Source: Paragyromitra xinjiangensis
Lineage: Eukaryota > Ascomycota > Pezizomycetes > Pezizales > Discinaceae
Assembly (NCBI GenBank): GCA_038503065.1
Contig: JBCAMK010000017.1
Coordinates: 620,001 to 684,000, forward strand
DNA length: 64,000 nucleotides
Direction of reading: 5' to 3'
Shown here: positions 46,024 through 57,080 of the stretch, piece by piece
How the letters are laid out: each line of letters starts with the position of its first letter
Numbering within the stretch: position 1 is the first letter of the stretch
The notes under the pieces: model-generated
What the model was told of the DNA's origin: nothing
Database searches by the model: none
Seen by the model: only the letters and a program-made list of their open reading frames with translations
Position numbers and translations under genes: made by a program

Positions 46024-46513
46024 TACACATTTCCTTACGACCTTCCAAACCTTAATCCAAAGTGGCCAAAAGCAAAAAGCAATCAGGTCCAGGAGTCGAG
46101 TTTGGAGTATCTAGCACATCTACTAAGCTCTCTACCACTTGCACTATCTATCATATAGTTTGACTTTGCAAATAGCCCACTTATTCCGGAAAAGAAGCCA
46201 AATACACATTTACCGATGCCCTTACTGATGCCTTTCATAACGCCTTTTCTAGTGGCATTTATTGCCGCAGCAGAGCTCACTCGCGAGAAGAATAACGAAA
46301 CAAGAAACGACAATCAGACCTCGTTTAAGCAACATCCACCCCAAATATCACCCATCTCGAATGCAGTGAGCTCGTTCAGAAACATGTTTGAGGCCAAGTC
46401 CATATGCTTGAGGATCTGAAAGCCGCGCTCGAGCCAGTCACGTGACCAGCCAGTGGTAGCATAATAGCTGATACCAAAACATACCTACATCAGAGCGGGC
46501 CTCATTGTGAATA

Positions 46514-46688
46514 CCGTAAAAACTCGAAAAATTGGGTAGCGCACTTTCCTAAATCTAAATTGGATTGGTTTAAGAATGACCTGAAATTGGCTTAGACACG
46601 CCACTTGATCTCCGACAAATTCCTTCACGGGTTAGTGGCGAGGTTATTACCCCTGCACAACGCTACCCAATTTTTCGAGTTTTTACGG
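46514..46688. mobile_element. 175-bp MITE with perfect 28-bp TIRs and TA duplication
   Basis: The left arm 46514-46541 (begins CCGTAAAAACTCG, ends TTGGGTAGCG) is exactly repeated in inverted orientation at 46661-46688. TA flanks both ends (46512-46513 and 46689-46690). There is no coding potential inside. Perfect arms suggest recent insertion. The structure fits a Tc1/mariner-type MITE. It lies about 420 bp upstream of the second NLR start. Confidence 0.9.
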
Positions 46689-47107
46689 TATTGCCTTCGC
46701 TGAGTTGCTCGGGGCCTCGCAGGCTCTTATTGGTGGTGTTGCCGTTCGGGGAGCTCTCCGCTTACTAGCTTAGAGGCTGTGTAGGGACATGCATCAAGCC
46801 GGCCCAAGTAAAATCTGAGAGACCACTAAGCATCCTAAACTCATATTCTTCAAGAGATCGTCGTTAGCCTGAGGCAGAGATCACTATCATAGTTGTGGCT
46901 GTGGAAATCGGCTCCCAGAGGCTCTAGGTTTTTTTTGTGGAGGAAAAGTATGCAACGTGGTGAGCCTACTTAGCTGCGCAGCACCAGTGCTTGTGCGACG
47001 CCACTCGATTCGATTATATTACCAGCACCTTGTCTATCGTCCGTATTTTTTTTCTCGGTCTGTTCTCACCCATACCATCTTACCCCATCGGCGACCCAGA
47101 AATTAAT

Positions 47108-50100
47108 ATGGCGGAAGCTCTCGGCATAGTAGGCAGCATTATCGGAATAATCCAGCTCACCGCGACTGTCACTAATCTATGTTCCGAATACATGAGTACA
47201 GTCAAAGGTGCCTCAAAAGACATCGCGGACCTCATGAATGAGCTTTACGCTCTACGTGGTGTTTTCGAGTACCTAAACATGCACTTAAGACCAACCTCGC
47301 AGATACAGAACCCAAATTCGAGTAATCTCCGAGAATCTACAATTCAGCTTCTAGATCTACCTAATGGCCCACTAAAGCGCTGCCACAAGCTCTTGCAAGA
47401 AATAGAAATAAAATTGAAGAATCGCCCAAGACTCGGTCGTCACCTAGTCTGGCCATTCAAAGAAAAGGAAATCCTGAAGTATATTGCCAGACTTGAACGA
47501 GATAAGTCACTATTCGGGCTTGCTATGCACGGAGATCATATGTAAGATCTCCATAACTAATCCCCTCGATGCCAGGATAAAGCAGCTTACTGATCACTTT
47601 ATATTAGGGCACTTTCTACGGAGATTGAGCGGTACTGTCAAACTACACATAACGACTTCCAAGAATTTCGAAGAGGCCAGAAACGCTTGATAGATGACAT
47701 CCAAGATGTCCGTAGTGAAGTTGAAGACCTCGAACGGGAAGCTAAGCGACAGAAAAGTAAAGATGAAGGTAGTAACTACTCAAATACTAAAATGATTTTT
47801 TTACTTACTACCCTCTCCACTCAGCGGAAAAACGGGCAAACGTCTTAGGTTGGTTCACTACGACAGACCACCATGCAATACAAGCCGACACGAGAGACAA
47901 GCGGCATCCCGGAACATGCGGGTGGATTTTCGAAACCGTCGAATTCAAAGATTGGATCTCGAATGATCGCAATTTTCAACTCTTATGCACAGGAATCCGT
48001 AAGTTCTTCGACACCAACGTTCAGGTTTAGTCCGAAGGCTGACCGAATTGATCTATTCAGCCGGTGCAGGGAAAACGATTTTGACGTACTAGCCTCTCTC
48101 TCCACCCTCACAGCATGTTCCCAACTCCCGAAAAATACATGCACTTACAAAAGAGTAGCTCTGCTGTCATCGATCATCTGATATCCCGCTTCGCAAACGA
48201 TAACGTAGGCATAGCCTTCACTTATTTCAACTTCCAAGATCGAGAAAATCACAAAGCCGCCAACGTGATAAGCAACTTTATCAGGCAACTTACATGTCAA
48301 AAACCAGAACTCCCATCAAGCGTTGAAAGCCTCTACGACAAATGCGCAAAGGTAGGGAGAAAGCCGACCATTGAAGAACTCAAGACCACCTTGGGCGAGG
48401 TATCAAAAACAGATTTCACGAAGGTGATATATGTTTTCGACGCACTTGACGAATGTGGCGAGGAATATCGCCAGGACTTTTTAAACGAGTTCATGTCGAA
48501 ACAGGAAAATGCCGCGAAGATCTTCGCGACAAGTCGCCCTCATCCTTCAGATATTAAAGAAACTTTCCAACACGCCAGCAAGCTAGATATCGCAGCAAAT
48601 AATTCCGACATTGAGCTCTTTGTGAAAAACAAGTTTGAGGGAACTGGAATCGAACCCTCCCTTCTGGAAAAAATCGTGCAGGGTTTGCTAGCTCGTAGCA
48701 AGGGAATGTAAGTGTACCGGCGCGTTATCCAGTAACTAGTGAACTCAGCTAATCAGCATGGCGCTATGGAGGTTTTTGTTAGTCGCACTACAAACTCAAC
48801 ATCTACTTCAACAAATATCACCCCGCCAGATGGAGAGAGCTCTAGAATCCATGTCACCTGATCTAGACACCGCATACCAACACGCAAAAGAGAGAATTAT
48901 GCAACAAGCACCACCACGCAGAAACTTAGCATTAGCCATACTAGAGTGGGTTGTTCATGCAACGCGGCCACTCAAAGTGGATGAGCTTCAAGAGGCACTA
49001 GCGGTGGAACCAGAGGATACCGATCTTGACAAGAGGAACATAACCACCCCTGAAATTCTAGTCAATGTTTGTGCGGGGCTTATTGCCATCGATGCTCGAA
49101 GCAGTATAGTTCATGTTGCTCACTTCACTGTTCAAACGTATCTCTTAAAATCTGGTGAAGGGGCCCTAGCGCCTGGCATAAGTCTTGGGAGAACTTGTTT
49201 AACATATTTGCTGTTTGATAAGTTCGGCAGCGGCCCATGTGACAGTTACCAGTCGCTGGGCTCGCGGTTACGACATTACAATTTGCTGGATTACGCTGCA
49301 CGCAACTGGGCCTACCATCTGAGAGGCCCCATGGAAGGCAATTTTGAGGATCTCATCTTCAATTACTCCAATCCTCCCCAAAGATGCTAGCTTTCCTACA
49401 GGTAGCCCATACTCAATCAAAACAAATTCATTGGGATTATGTAAACTATCTAGACCACACGCCAGCAGCCCCCATAACTATTGCGGCAGCTTCGGGCTTA
49501 CCAAAGACTGTCCGGATATTGCTAGAGCAAGGTGCCGGCGTTGAAACCCGAGATACACGCAAAAGAACCGCTTTACATCTGGCAGTGTTGAATGGACATG
49601 ATGCAGTAGTCGAGATACTACTTGAGAATGGTGTCGACGTCGAAGCTCGAGATAGAAACGAACGAACGGCTTTATATATGGCGGTATCAAACGGAAACGA
49701 AGCATTGGTTGGGCTATTGCTTGAGAACGATGCTAACATTGAAGCTCAAAATGATGGATGGACGGCCTTATTCGTAGCGGCATCCAACGGACATGATGTA
49801 ATAGTCAAGACACTGCTTGAGAACGGTGCCAATATCGAAGCTCGAGATAAATACGAACGAACGACTTTACATATGGCGGCATCAAGCGGACACGAAGCAG
49901 TGGTCAGGTTGTTACTTAAGAACGGCGCCGACATCAGAAGCCAAACTAAAATTGGAAAAACGGCCCTACACTTGGCGGCATCCAACGGACATGATGTAGT
50001 AGTCAAGATACTGCTTGAGAATGGTGCCGATGTCGAAGCTCGGGATAGAGACGAACGAACGGCTTTATATATAGCGGTATCAAACGGAAACGAAGCATTG

Positions 50101-50733
50101 GTTGGGCTATTGCTTGAGAACGGTGCTAACATTGAAGCTCAAAATGATGGATGGACGGCCTTATTCGTAGCGGCATCCAACGGACATGATGTAATAGTCA
50201 AGACACTGCTTGAGAACGGTGCCGATGTCGAAGCTCGGGATAAATACGAACGAACGGCTTTACATATAGCGGCATCAAGCGGACACGAAGCAGTGGTCAG
50301 GTTGTTACTTGAGAACGGCGCCGACATCAAAGGCCAAACTAAAATTGGAAAAACGGCCCTACACCTGGCGGCATCAGAAAACTGCGAAGCTATTGTCAAG
50401 TTACTACTTGAGAAAGGTGCTGACATCGACGCTCAAGACGAAGATGGACGGACAGCTTTACTAGAAGCAACGAGCAAAGGACACAAAAATGTAGTTAAAC
50501 TACTGTTCGAGAACGGCGCAGACATCTCGGTACGGGACAAAAGGCGGCGGACGGCCATGGACATCACGGCGTCACTTCATTCATCCCAGTATTCGAGGGA
50601 AATCCTAGACACATTGATGGATGGTATTAGAGGAAAGGACTTCAGCGAACAAGAAATTCAAAATTGGGATAATGCTCGACGCGGAAAAAATTCATACTTT
50701 TATGATTCCACATCAGGCTCCGATAGTGACTAG
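47108..50733 (+). CDS. NACHT-ankyrin NLR with one frameshift
   Basis: The inferred exons are 47108-47541, 47608-47768, 47825-47998, 48061-48085, 48159-48707 and 48757-49390. The ankyrin part 49384-50733 is in another frame. The start MAEALGIVGSIIGIIQLTAT is the common N-terminal helical domain of fungal STAND proteins (SesA/HeLo-like family). A coiled segment follows (DIQDVRSEVEDLEREAKRQK), then Walker A GIPGAGKT near 255-262, Walker B VFDALDEC, a winged-helix-like region (DLDTAYQHAKERI, VHVAHFTVQTYLL) and about ten ankyrin repeats ending in a Ser/Asp tail. The NACHT frame ends at 49388-49390, and the ankyrin frame is readable from at least 49363 (QSSPKMLAFLQVAHTQ), so a one-base loss near 49355-49365 is the likely cause. 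No GT before 49390 gives a plausible rescuing intron. It is either a recent pseudogene or an assembly error. Confidence 0.8.
49594..50385 (+). repeat. 396-bp tandem duplication inside the ankyrin array
   Basis: The segment from about 49594 to 49989 is repeated with offset 396 at about 49990-50385, a unit of four ankyrin repeats (132 codons). Long stretches are identical, for example around the codons for NEALVGLLLEN and NDGWTALFVAASNGHDVIVK. Differences are scattered single bases. Confidence 0.88.
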
Positions 50734-51397
50734 CCTTAAGAAATCGAAGTTACGGGTGGAAACCTCCTTTATGCTTAGGGAATGACTATCTTTGACTCTC
50801 TTTACCGAATTTTACTCCTAACGGATTATGTTGTCGGAATATTCACTTAGCTACATGTAGTTAATTCCTTCTCACTTTCTATTACTATTCCTTTCCTTCC
50901 TTTCCTTCCATTCTTCCCCTCTATCCGGCGCTATTATTCTATCCCAGGAGATCTTGCGGCAGACTTTGGAGTGTTTTCTTTCCTTCTCCTATATTGTTTA
51001 TTCTGAAGCTACGGCCGCATGTGAGCCTTACGTTTTTTAAAGGATATGGCGTTGGTTGTATCAAGGCGTTAAGGAATTATAAGGGCGAATTCTTGATTCT
51101 TAACAGGCGAGTGACAAACCATGACGCTACACAACGAGCAAACCCCACATAAGATAGCACCACGAGAACAGGCTTCATACACCACAAATCCAGCCCCCTC
51201 CACTAACTCCACTCCACCAAATCTCTTCCCTCACTCAAACAATCATAAACTCTCTAATAATAATAAAATATCATACCAAACCATTTATAATTATAAAGAA
51301 GACAAAAAAATGCCAGTACCAACAAAAACCAGACCGATAACCATTCCATCGTCTATGCCGATAACCGACCTCCTCACCCAAAACCCCCTCATCTCCC
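50734..51397. other. Convergent spacer between the second NLR and the CRAL-TRIO gene
   Basis: No gene is supported. It carries a TTCC-rich microsatellite (about 50889-50915) and one TACATGTA site (50852-50859). The open frame at 51121-51657 is antisense to the CRAL-TRIO 3' exon and has no domain. Confidence 0.5.
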
Positions 51398-52736
51398 TTA
51401 TCCCTTTATTTCCGTCTTCTCCACCATCGCCGTCAAACTCGCCACACCATCCGGCGACCCACCACGCAGCTCACTCTCACTCACACCAACCTTTGATCCT
51501 AGTTCTTTCCACCGAGCAGTGTACGCTGCGCGTCGCTCTGCCGCAATACGGATCAGCTCGGGCCAATACCTGGCGTTATCGTATTCGAAGTCCGAGTCAC
51601 CGCCGAATTTCTTGTCGAGGTGGTCTGGGGGGACAAAATTGCGGAGGTTCTCGTTGAAGACGAGTTTTTCACGGGTCTGTGGGTGGTTAGTTTGTGCATG
51701 TAATACTTGGTTTCTAAAGGGGATTTAATAGGGCTTACCAGAGGATCAATGAACGGGTTGATGACCTTGAAGAAACCCCAGATGAACCATGGGACTATCA
51801 CCACATTAGCTATAGCTTCCGAATAGGACTCTTAGGGCACTCACTATTAATAATCAAACTCCTCCCCAGCCTCTCAGGATAATGCATCTGCAGAATATTC
51901 AAAACCTGTCTCCCCTGCCCTACACTAGGACTCGTAGACGACGTCGCACTCTTAAAATCAATCAACAGCGCCAGGGTGTCCTGTCCCGGACCCATAATAT
52001 CAATAACCCTCTCCACTATAAACACCAAGGCATGGACCTGTCTCGGACTCCTCTCGGTATTCTGTCGTCCAGGGTTCAAGTAAATACACGGTCTAGCAAA
52101 ATTATCGAAACCAAGCGTATACATCTTCCCAGTCTCCATCTCAGGACTGATATAATCCGCAGTATGATCATACAGCCCATACTCCCTCCTCCAGACTAGA
52201 GTGCCCTCAAGACGTTTCTTCGCATCAGCCACATTCCACTTACTAGCGCGGAGATAACGGAGGAGACATTCGCGGGTGAGCCACATCCTCTCTTCATCGT
52301 TGAGGGGACGAGATTCAGCGTTTTTCTCAGAAGTCACAGGGACAGACTCGATGGCTTCGGCGAATTTGAGGAGCTCGGCGAATTTGGTTTCTTGGTCCGC
52401 GGTGAGTGGGGCAGGCGCGTCGGGTTTGAATTCGGGCTTGGGCTCGATGAAGGGGGTGTATTTTTTGCCAGTTTTGGCTTCTTTGGCGGCGAGGGTGGCG
52501 TTTGGTTGCACTTTGTGGGAGATTGGAGCGGGCTTGGAGGGCTCGGGCTTGGAGGCCTCGGGCTCGGGGGCCTCGGGAATGGAGGGCTCGGGGATGGGGT
52601 CGGACGCAGGTGTGGGTCCGGGTGCTGACTCGACCTCGGCTGGGGGGGCTACTTTCTCGCTTTCTGGGGCCATTGGGGTGGGTTCCTGGGGAACTTCGGC
52701 GATTACTTCTTGGGTGACTGTCATAGTGGCTGTCAT
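51398..52736 (-). CDS. CRAL-TRIO (Sec14/Pdr16-like) lipid-transfer protein
   Basis: Three exons are inferred: 52736-51845, 51794-51739 and 51676-51398, giving about 408 aa. The start at 52736 (MTATMTVTQEV) is chosen over 52814 because the extra residues look like leader. Residues 10-95 are disordered and rich in Pro, Glu and Ala. The CRAL-TRIO N-domain follows (CLLRYLRASKWNVADAKKRL), then the lipid-binding domain (KMYTLGFDNFARPCIYLNPG, QVHALVFIVERVIDIM, LLIDFKSA, ILQMHYPERLGRSLIIN). Intron 1 joins this to IPWFIWGFFKVINPFIDPL, and exon 3 begins TREKLVFNENL, a motif shared with yeast Pdr16/Pdr17. The family moves phosphatidylinositol and sterol between membranes and affects azole tolerance. Exact orthology is inference. 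Confidence 0.88.
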
Positions 52737-55204
52737 AGTGGGTAGTTGATGGTAAGGTTGTTGGTCAATGGGGGAGTCTGTAGTTAAGCTTAAGATTGGA
52801 AGATGAGCAAACAAAAGCTAGGGGTAGAATCTTTAGACCACGGGTACGTACGCGAAGAAGCTACGGGTAGTAGAAGAAGCTCGGACGAATGCAACAACGA
52901 CAATAAAGATAAAGAGACGATTAACAGGATACCCCAAAGAGATGTGAAGAGGGAGAGAGATGATGAAGAGAAGAGAAGAGGTGTCGTTAATTGTTGGTAG
53001 CCCTCTCGGTGATTAATCAACCACGGATCGTCTTACTCTCGGCAACCTCAATTCCCGCCTCACCGTACAGGGGTTTCCCCTGCCAGGAATGCAATCTCCG
53101 TCAGCATCAGACACCGACATCTCCAATCAATTGATCAGTACAGATCCCGCATGGGTTCGGACAAATGCTGTTCGGCAAACCAACCCATGCCGAACGAACA
53201 CATATCAACATCTAACCAGAACTAGATCCCACGCCGATGCTGTTTGGGATCAGAATGGTACCCTATAGAAAGATGCCCGATCTCCTTGCGAGGTTTTCCT
53301 CCCAGCTGGGTCCTGTGCCGGATATGGACCAACTTTAAATCAACTGCAAACATCGTTTAAAACCCGGGAATCCTTATCAGATCATCTTGGATCTTGTCTG
53401 ATTACGAAACATGCAAATAACTTACGCGAGAATGGAATTCTCTTTAGAAGAATCTCAATGTCAAGATTTCCAGGGTCTATCCATCTACAAACTTCGTTCA
53501 TAACGACTTCATCCAACGCGAGAAACAGAAAAAAGATGAGAATATCAAACAAATGCTTCCTCACACCCCTCTCGGACGAAGTAGCTCCGACATTGTGAAT
53601 ACTCTTCACATTTCATAGATCCCACTCAGATGAAATCAAAGCCCAGCAAAAGAAACATCCCTAAAACCCCCCCCCTAGCTAAACTCCACCTCACTGAGAA
53701 ACCCAGCCACCAACCAAACCCACCAGAGCGGACCCGCTCACAAGTGCAACAGAACAGTCCGCGGTGAAGAAACAGTAGCAATTCCCTACCCCATATATCC
53801 AAAAAAACCCTTTGAGCCCTCCCTATAGCCCTCCACTACTTCCTAAGATCTGCATTTAGAGTCTAAGCCCACGTTACTGAAAACGATATTAAAAAGATTA
53901 CCCGAGACCAATTCGGAAATAGAGCACCAGTCAATGAACATATGGTCAGGCTTTACCAGAATTTAAATGCTATAAACTTACCAACGCGTATCTTTTTTTT
54001 TGCGGGGCTGTGGAAGAGGGGTATTGAAGGAATAGAAAATTGGGTAGCGATGGGGTCAAACGTCTAGGTAGTGATGGGGGGTTTCTCCCCCCCTCTTTCT
54101 CTTTCTCTCTCTTTTTCGTTTCGTTTCTTTTCCTTCCTTTCTCTTGCTCTTCGTTTCTACTTTTCTTTGGGCTCCTCTACATATGTAATCCTTGTATTAT
54201 AGGTGGGCGCCCGGTATACCTGAACGATTAAAAAAAGGAAGAGCTCGAGGGGAGAGATGGGCAGCCCCCGCCTTTTATAAGTAAGACTTAGAGCTAGCGT
54301 TGATTCTTGTTAGGTTTGTATTACCATTAGCCTTTGCGGTTCTAGCAATTTGGGACGAGCTGAATAAGCTCGAAGATCCCTAAAAACAAACAAACGTTGG
54401 GAACTCTTTTCGAACTCAGAAATATTAAACCCCATATCTAATTTAGCATGGATCAAGTGAATATTTCTAACCGAACTGCAGAAACCTATAGCTCACACCA
54501 GCCCGCCCTCCAAAAGTATAAAGTTTAATCCTAGTTTGAGTTTAAGTTTTCTCTGAAATATCCCCTCCGCGGGTGGCCGGGTCAACCCCACCCCCACCTC
54601 TTATTACCGAAAGTCATAAACACAAACTTTTCCCCTTGAACATTGGGACTATCTGTAAGAACTCAATCAATACGCACATCTAATAGCTGCGATTATTCTC
54701 ATTTAGACCTTAGGTAGTCTAAGTGACCTACCATTACGAGTTTCTACCGAGTGATATGTGGTGAACGAAATATCCACGCAGGCCATTGTAAATAATAAGT
54801 CATCGCCAGGAACTAAAAAGGGAGCTTTAAAGCCCATCAGTATGGTATAGAGGTTTTAGTGACCTAGAAGATGTAGGTAATCCATATCCGGGCTCTTTGC
54901 CCTCTAGGTGGAGGGCTACTCCACAACCTTGCCCTGGGCAAAAAACCCGATGATTTTTTTGTAATGAATCTTTATTCTTATGAAATACAGAGAAGGCTCG
55001 CCACTGCCCATGCAAAAACTGAATGAAAGGGATAAATCTTCTAGAATATGTGTAGAGATCAGGGAACCAAAAGGACCTAGAGATGTATTTCAAAACTAGT
55101 TAAGGCGAAAAAGATGTTCTATACCCCGAAGAAAACATACGACTTTGTGCCAATGCTACCCTATACCTCACTGCTTCCAAAGGAAAAGCCATGCTTTCCT
55201 GTTC
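52737..55204. other. 2.5-kb intergenic region, nothing coding
   Basis: This separates the CRAL-TRIO start and the CSL4 stop. The open frames at 53382, 54040 and 54827 have no motifs. A CT-rich tract lies at about 54086-54150. The 15-mer GAAAATTGGGTAGCG near 54035 resembles the inner part of the 28-bp TIR at 46514, possibly a solitary element end. Confidence 0.45.
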
Positions 55205-56002
55205 TCAGAACGGCTTTGCAACCTTACGTTCCTCTATCGCTCCCGTCCTTGCTGAAGCCATCTCACGCCAATTAATTGGATGCAACTGATCACCGGAGTC
55301 TGCAAAATGACATTGAGATTAAAGTGATTAGCAGTAGTTGTGACAGAAAGATCAGAAGGGAAAAAAAATAGAGGGCTGGATTTCATACCAGAGTGAGCAA
55401 CAATAACACCAAGATTATTGCTCGCAGTCGAGAGGTAATAGCTCGACTGATCCCCTAAAGAAATCTATAAGAAACCAAACCATCAGCCAAGAAAAAGACA
55501 GACTAAACATAGGAATACTCACAACTCTAGCTCGGACGATATCACCAGGCCTGAAGCTGGAAAGAATCTTAACTTTCTCCTTCTCTGTCGCTCTAACATC
55601 CTGCTGTCTACACCTCAATCAGCTGCCACTCCCATCTAAACACTGAGCCGATTTTCATAGAACCCGCCTAATAATCCCCTTAAATTCATCCGCGCAGACC
55701 GTTTCTCCAACTACACAGATGCTCACTGTGGCCTCGCTGTGATTCATCCTCATCACTGTTCCTAGCACAGTATCACCTAGACATGGGAGCCGACTTCCAT
55801 CGTTGCTGGTATTCTGTTTGATGACGGAGAGTGTTTGTGTGGTCCCAGATGGCAATCGAGCGGAAAGCTGCGGTCTCCCTACAACGGAGGCGCAGATGCA
55901 AGAATTGAAGACGTGGACGCCAGCGCCAGGGAGGTAGCTGCCTGACGGAGCTAGAGGCTGACCAGGGATAGCGGTCTCGGGGAGAGAAAGAATTTCTGAC
56001 AT
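55205..56002 (-). CDS. CSL4: RNA exosome cap subunit Csl4
   Basis: Four exons are inferred: 56002-55664, 55603-55523, 55464-55389 and 55299-55205, giving about 196 aa, the usual fungal size. Csl4 is an S1-domain subunit of the cap of the nuclear and cytoplasmic exosome, which degrades and trims RNA 3'-to-5'. The N-terminal domain is near GSYLPGAGVHVFNSCICASV. The S1 region follows: LGDTVLGTVMRMN and FKGIIRR, then after the first intron QDVRATEKEKVKILSSFRPG and DIVRARV, then ISLGDQSSYYLSTASNNLGV. The C-terminal exon reads HPINWREMASARTGAIEERK and ends VAKPF. Every junction restores the family sequence in frame. The gene appears intact. Confidence 0.92.
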
Positions 56003-57080
56003 TCCGAGCGGTAGAATTTGTGGGATGAGTTGGAGTTGGTAGGAAACAAAGATTCAACATTCAATTGAGGCTCTGCGCACGTGTCAAACACAATTAAGGT
56101 TCGTGTAACAGCTGGACCCTGAAACCCCTCGGAAGTTACCATCTTAAGGAGTTTTACGAGGTTGCACACAACAGCTGTATGCGATCGGGCCGAAAGATCG
56201 AGATCTGCTGCCGGCAATACCTGCATAAAATAATCCTCGTATTATACCTCAATTGATATGCAGGAACGAAAACTCAAACGAACTCAATTTATTCGCTCAA
56301 AAAACAAGAGATGCAATCCTTTTATCGCACCCTCAGACTTCTAATTCTCTTGCAGACAACTACTGCAGAGGACAAAAAATTATGGTATGTGCTATACCAA
56401 AACAGAATAATGAGACAAACAAGCTAACTGAACAAACAAGATGAAACGAGAAGAGTGCAGCAAGCAAGACATCTCCTAGAGTGGAGAGAGTGATAGTGGT
56501 AGTGATAGTGATGGAGTTAGGGTGGGAGTTATAGATACCGTCAACGGGCGAACCGTATAGGAATAGGACTGACGAAACGAAACGAAAGCGCAATAACTAG
56601 TAAGTCTAATAGAAAAGTAATAAAAGAATAAGTACGCCCGAATCTACGGCAGTTAAAATATAAAGAAAAGCCAGTCCTTTAAGATATAAGGCGGTAAACC
56701 ACAAAAGAAAATATAGATAAGGGAAGAGGAAAATGGGCATTAGATTACCGAATTAATCCTCCGAGACATTGGGCCAGCACCCCTTGCTTTGATATAGATG
56801 AGATAGTTAGTAAAGGAAAGAGCAGCCGACATGACCATGACAATAAGAATGATGAGAACGTTTTTGAGAGAGTGTAAGAGAAAGGGTACTAGGTGTTATG
56901 AACTAAGAGATGCATTAGATATCGTTGGAAAATCCTCATTCTTTTTTGTGGCCAGAAGGACAATTTGGCCAAATAGACTCAAGATAGCAAGAGAAAAAAA
57001 CGCGAAACTAAATAACGTATGTAAACGAAAATTAACAGACGATAAAGAAAGTATGCAGGAAAGGGGTGAATGCAGGCAAT
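56003..57080. other. Intergenic, upstream of CSL4
   Basis: This 1.1-kb stretch contains the CSL4 promoter and the 3' flank of the ADF-H gene. The open frames at 56253 and 56831 have no recognisable motif. It is A-rich, with a short GATAGTG-type tandem tract near 56485-56515. Confidence 0.5.

Larger units (their letters stand above)
43102..47107. other. 4-kb gene-poor region with two TIR elements
   Basis: Only non-ATG open frames occur (43546-43953, 43988-44395). They are rich in His/Pro/Asn and lack domains, so none is called. From 44.4 to 46 kb the DNA is AT-leaning and featureless. Two well-formed TIR elements (45852-46023 and 46514-46688) and two TACATGTA sites (44509 and 45597) are present. 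The last part, 46.7-47.1 kb, is the presumed promoter of the second NLR. Confidence 0.5.

Noticed and set aside
45842..46048. 68-residue minus-strand frame
   Set aside because: It lies almost wholly inside the pogo-like MITE, and the apparent coding follows the repeated GATATAAGCAT motif.
47873..48181. 102-residue frame inside the second NLR
   Set aside because: It is a shadow across exons 3-4 and introns; the spliced frame gives the proper FKDW...GIPGAGKT sequence.
51121..51657. 178-residue plus-strand frame over the CRAL-TRIO 3' exon
   Set aside because: Antisense to a well-supported gene and low-complexity (Ser/Pro/His/Asn).
52276..52749. 157-residue Gly/Ser-rich plus-strand frame
   Set aside because: Antisense mirror of the Pro/Glu/Ala-rich N-terminus of the CRAL-TRIO protein.
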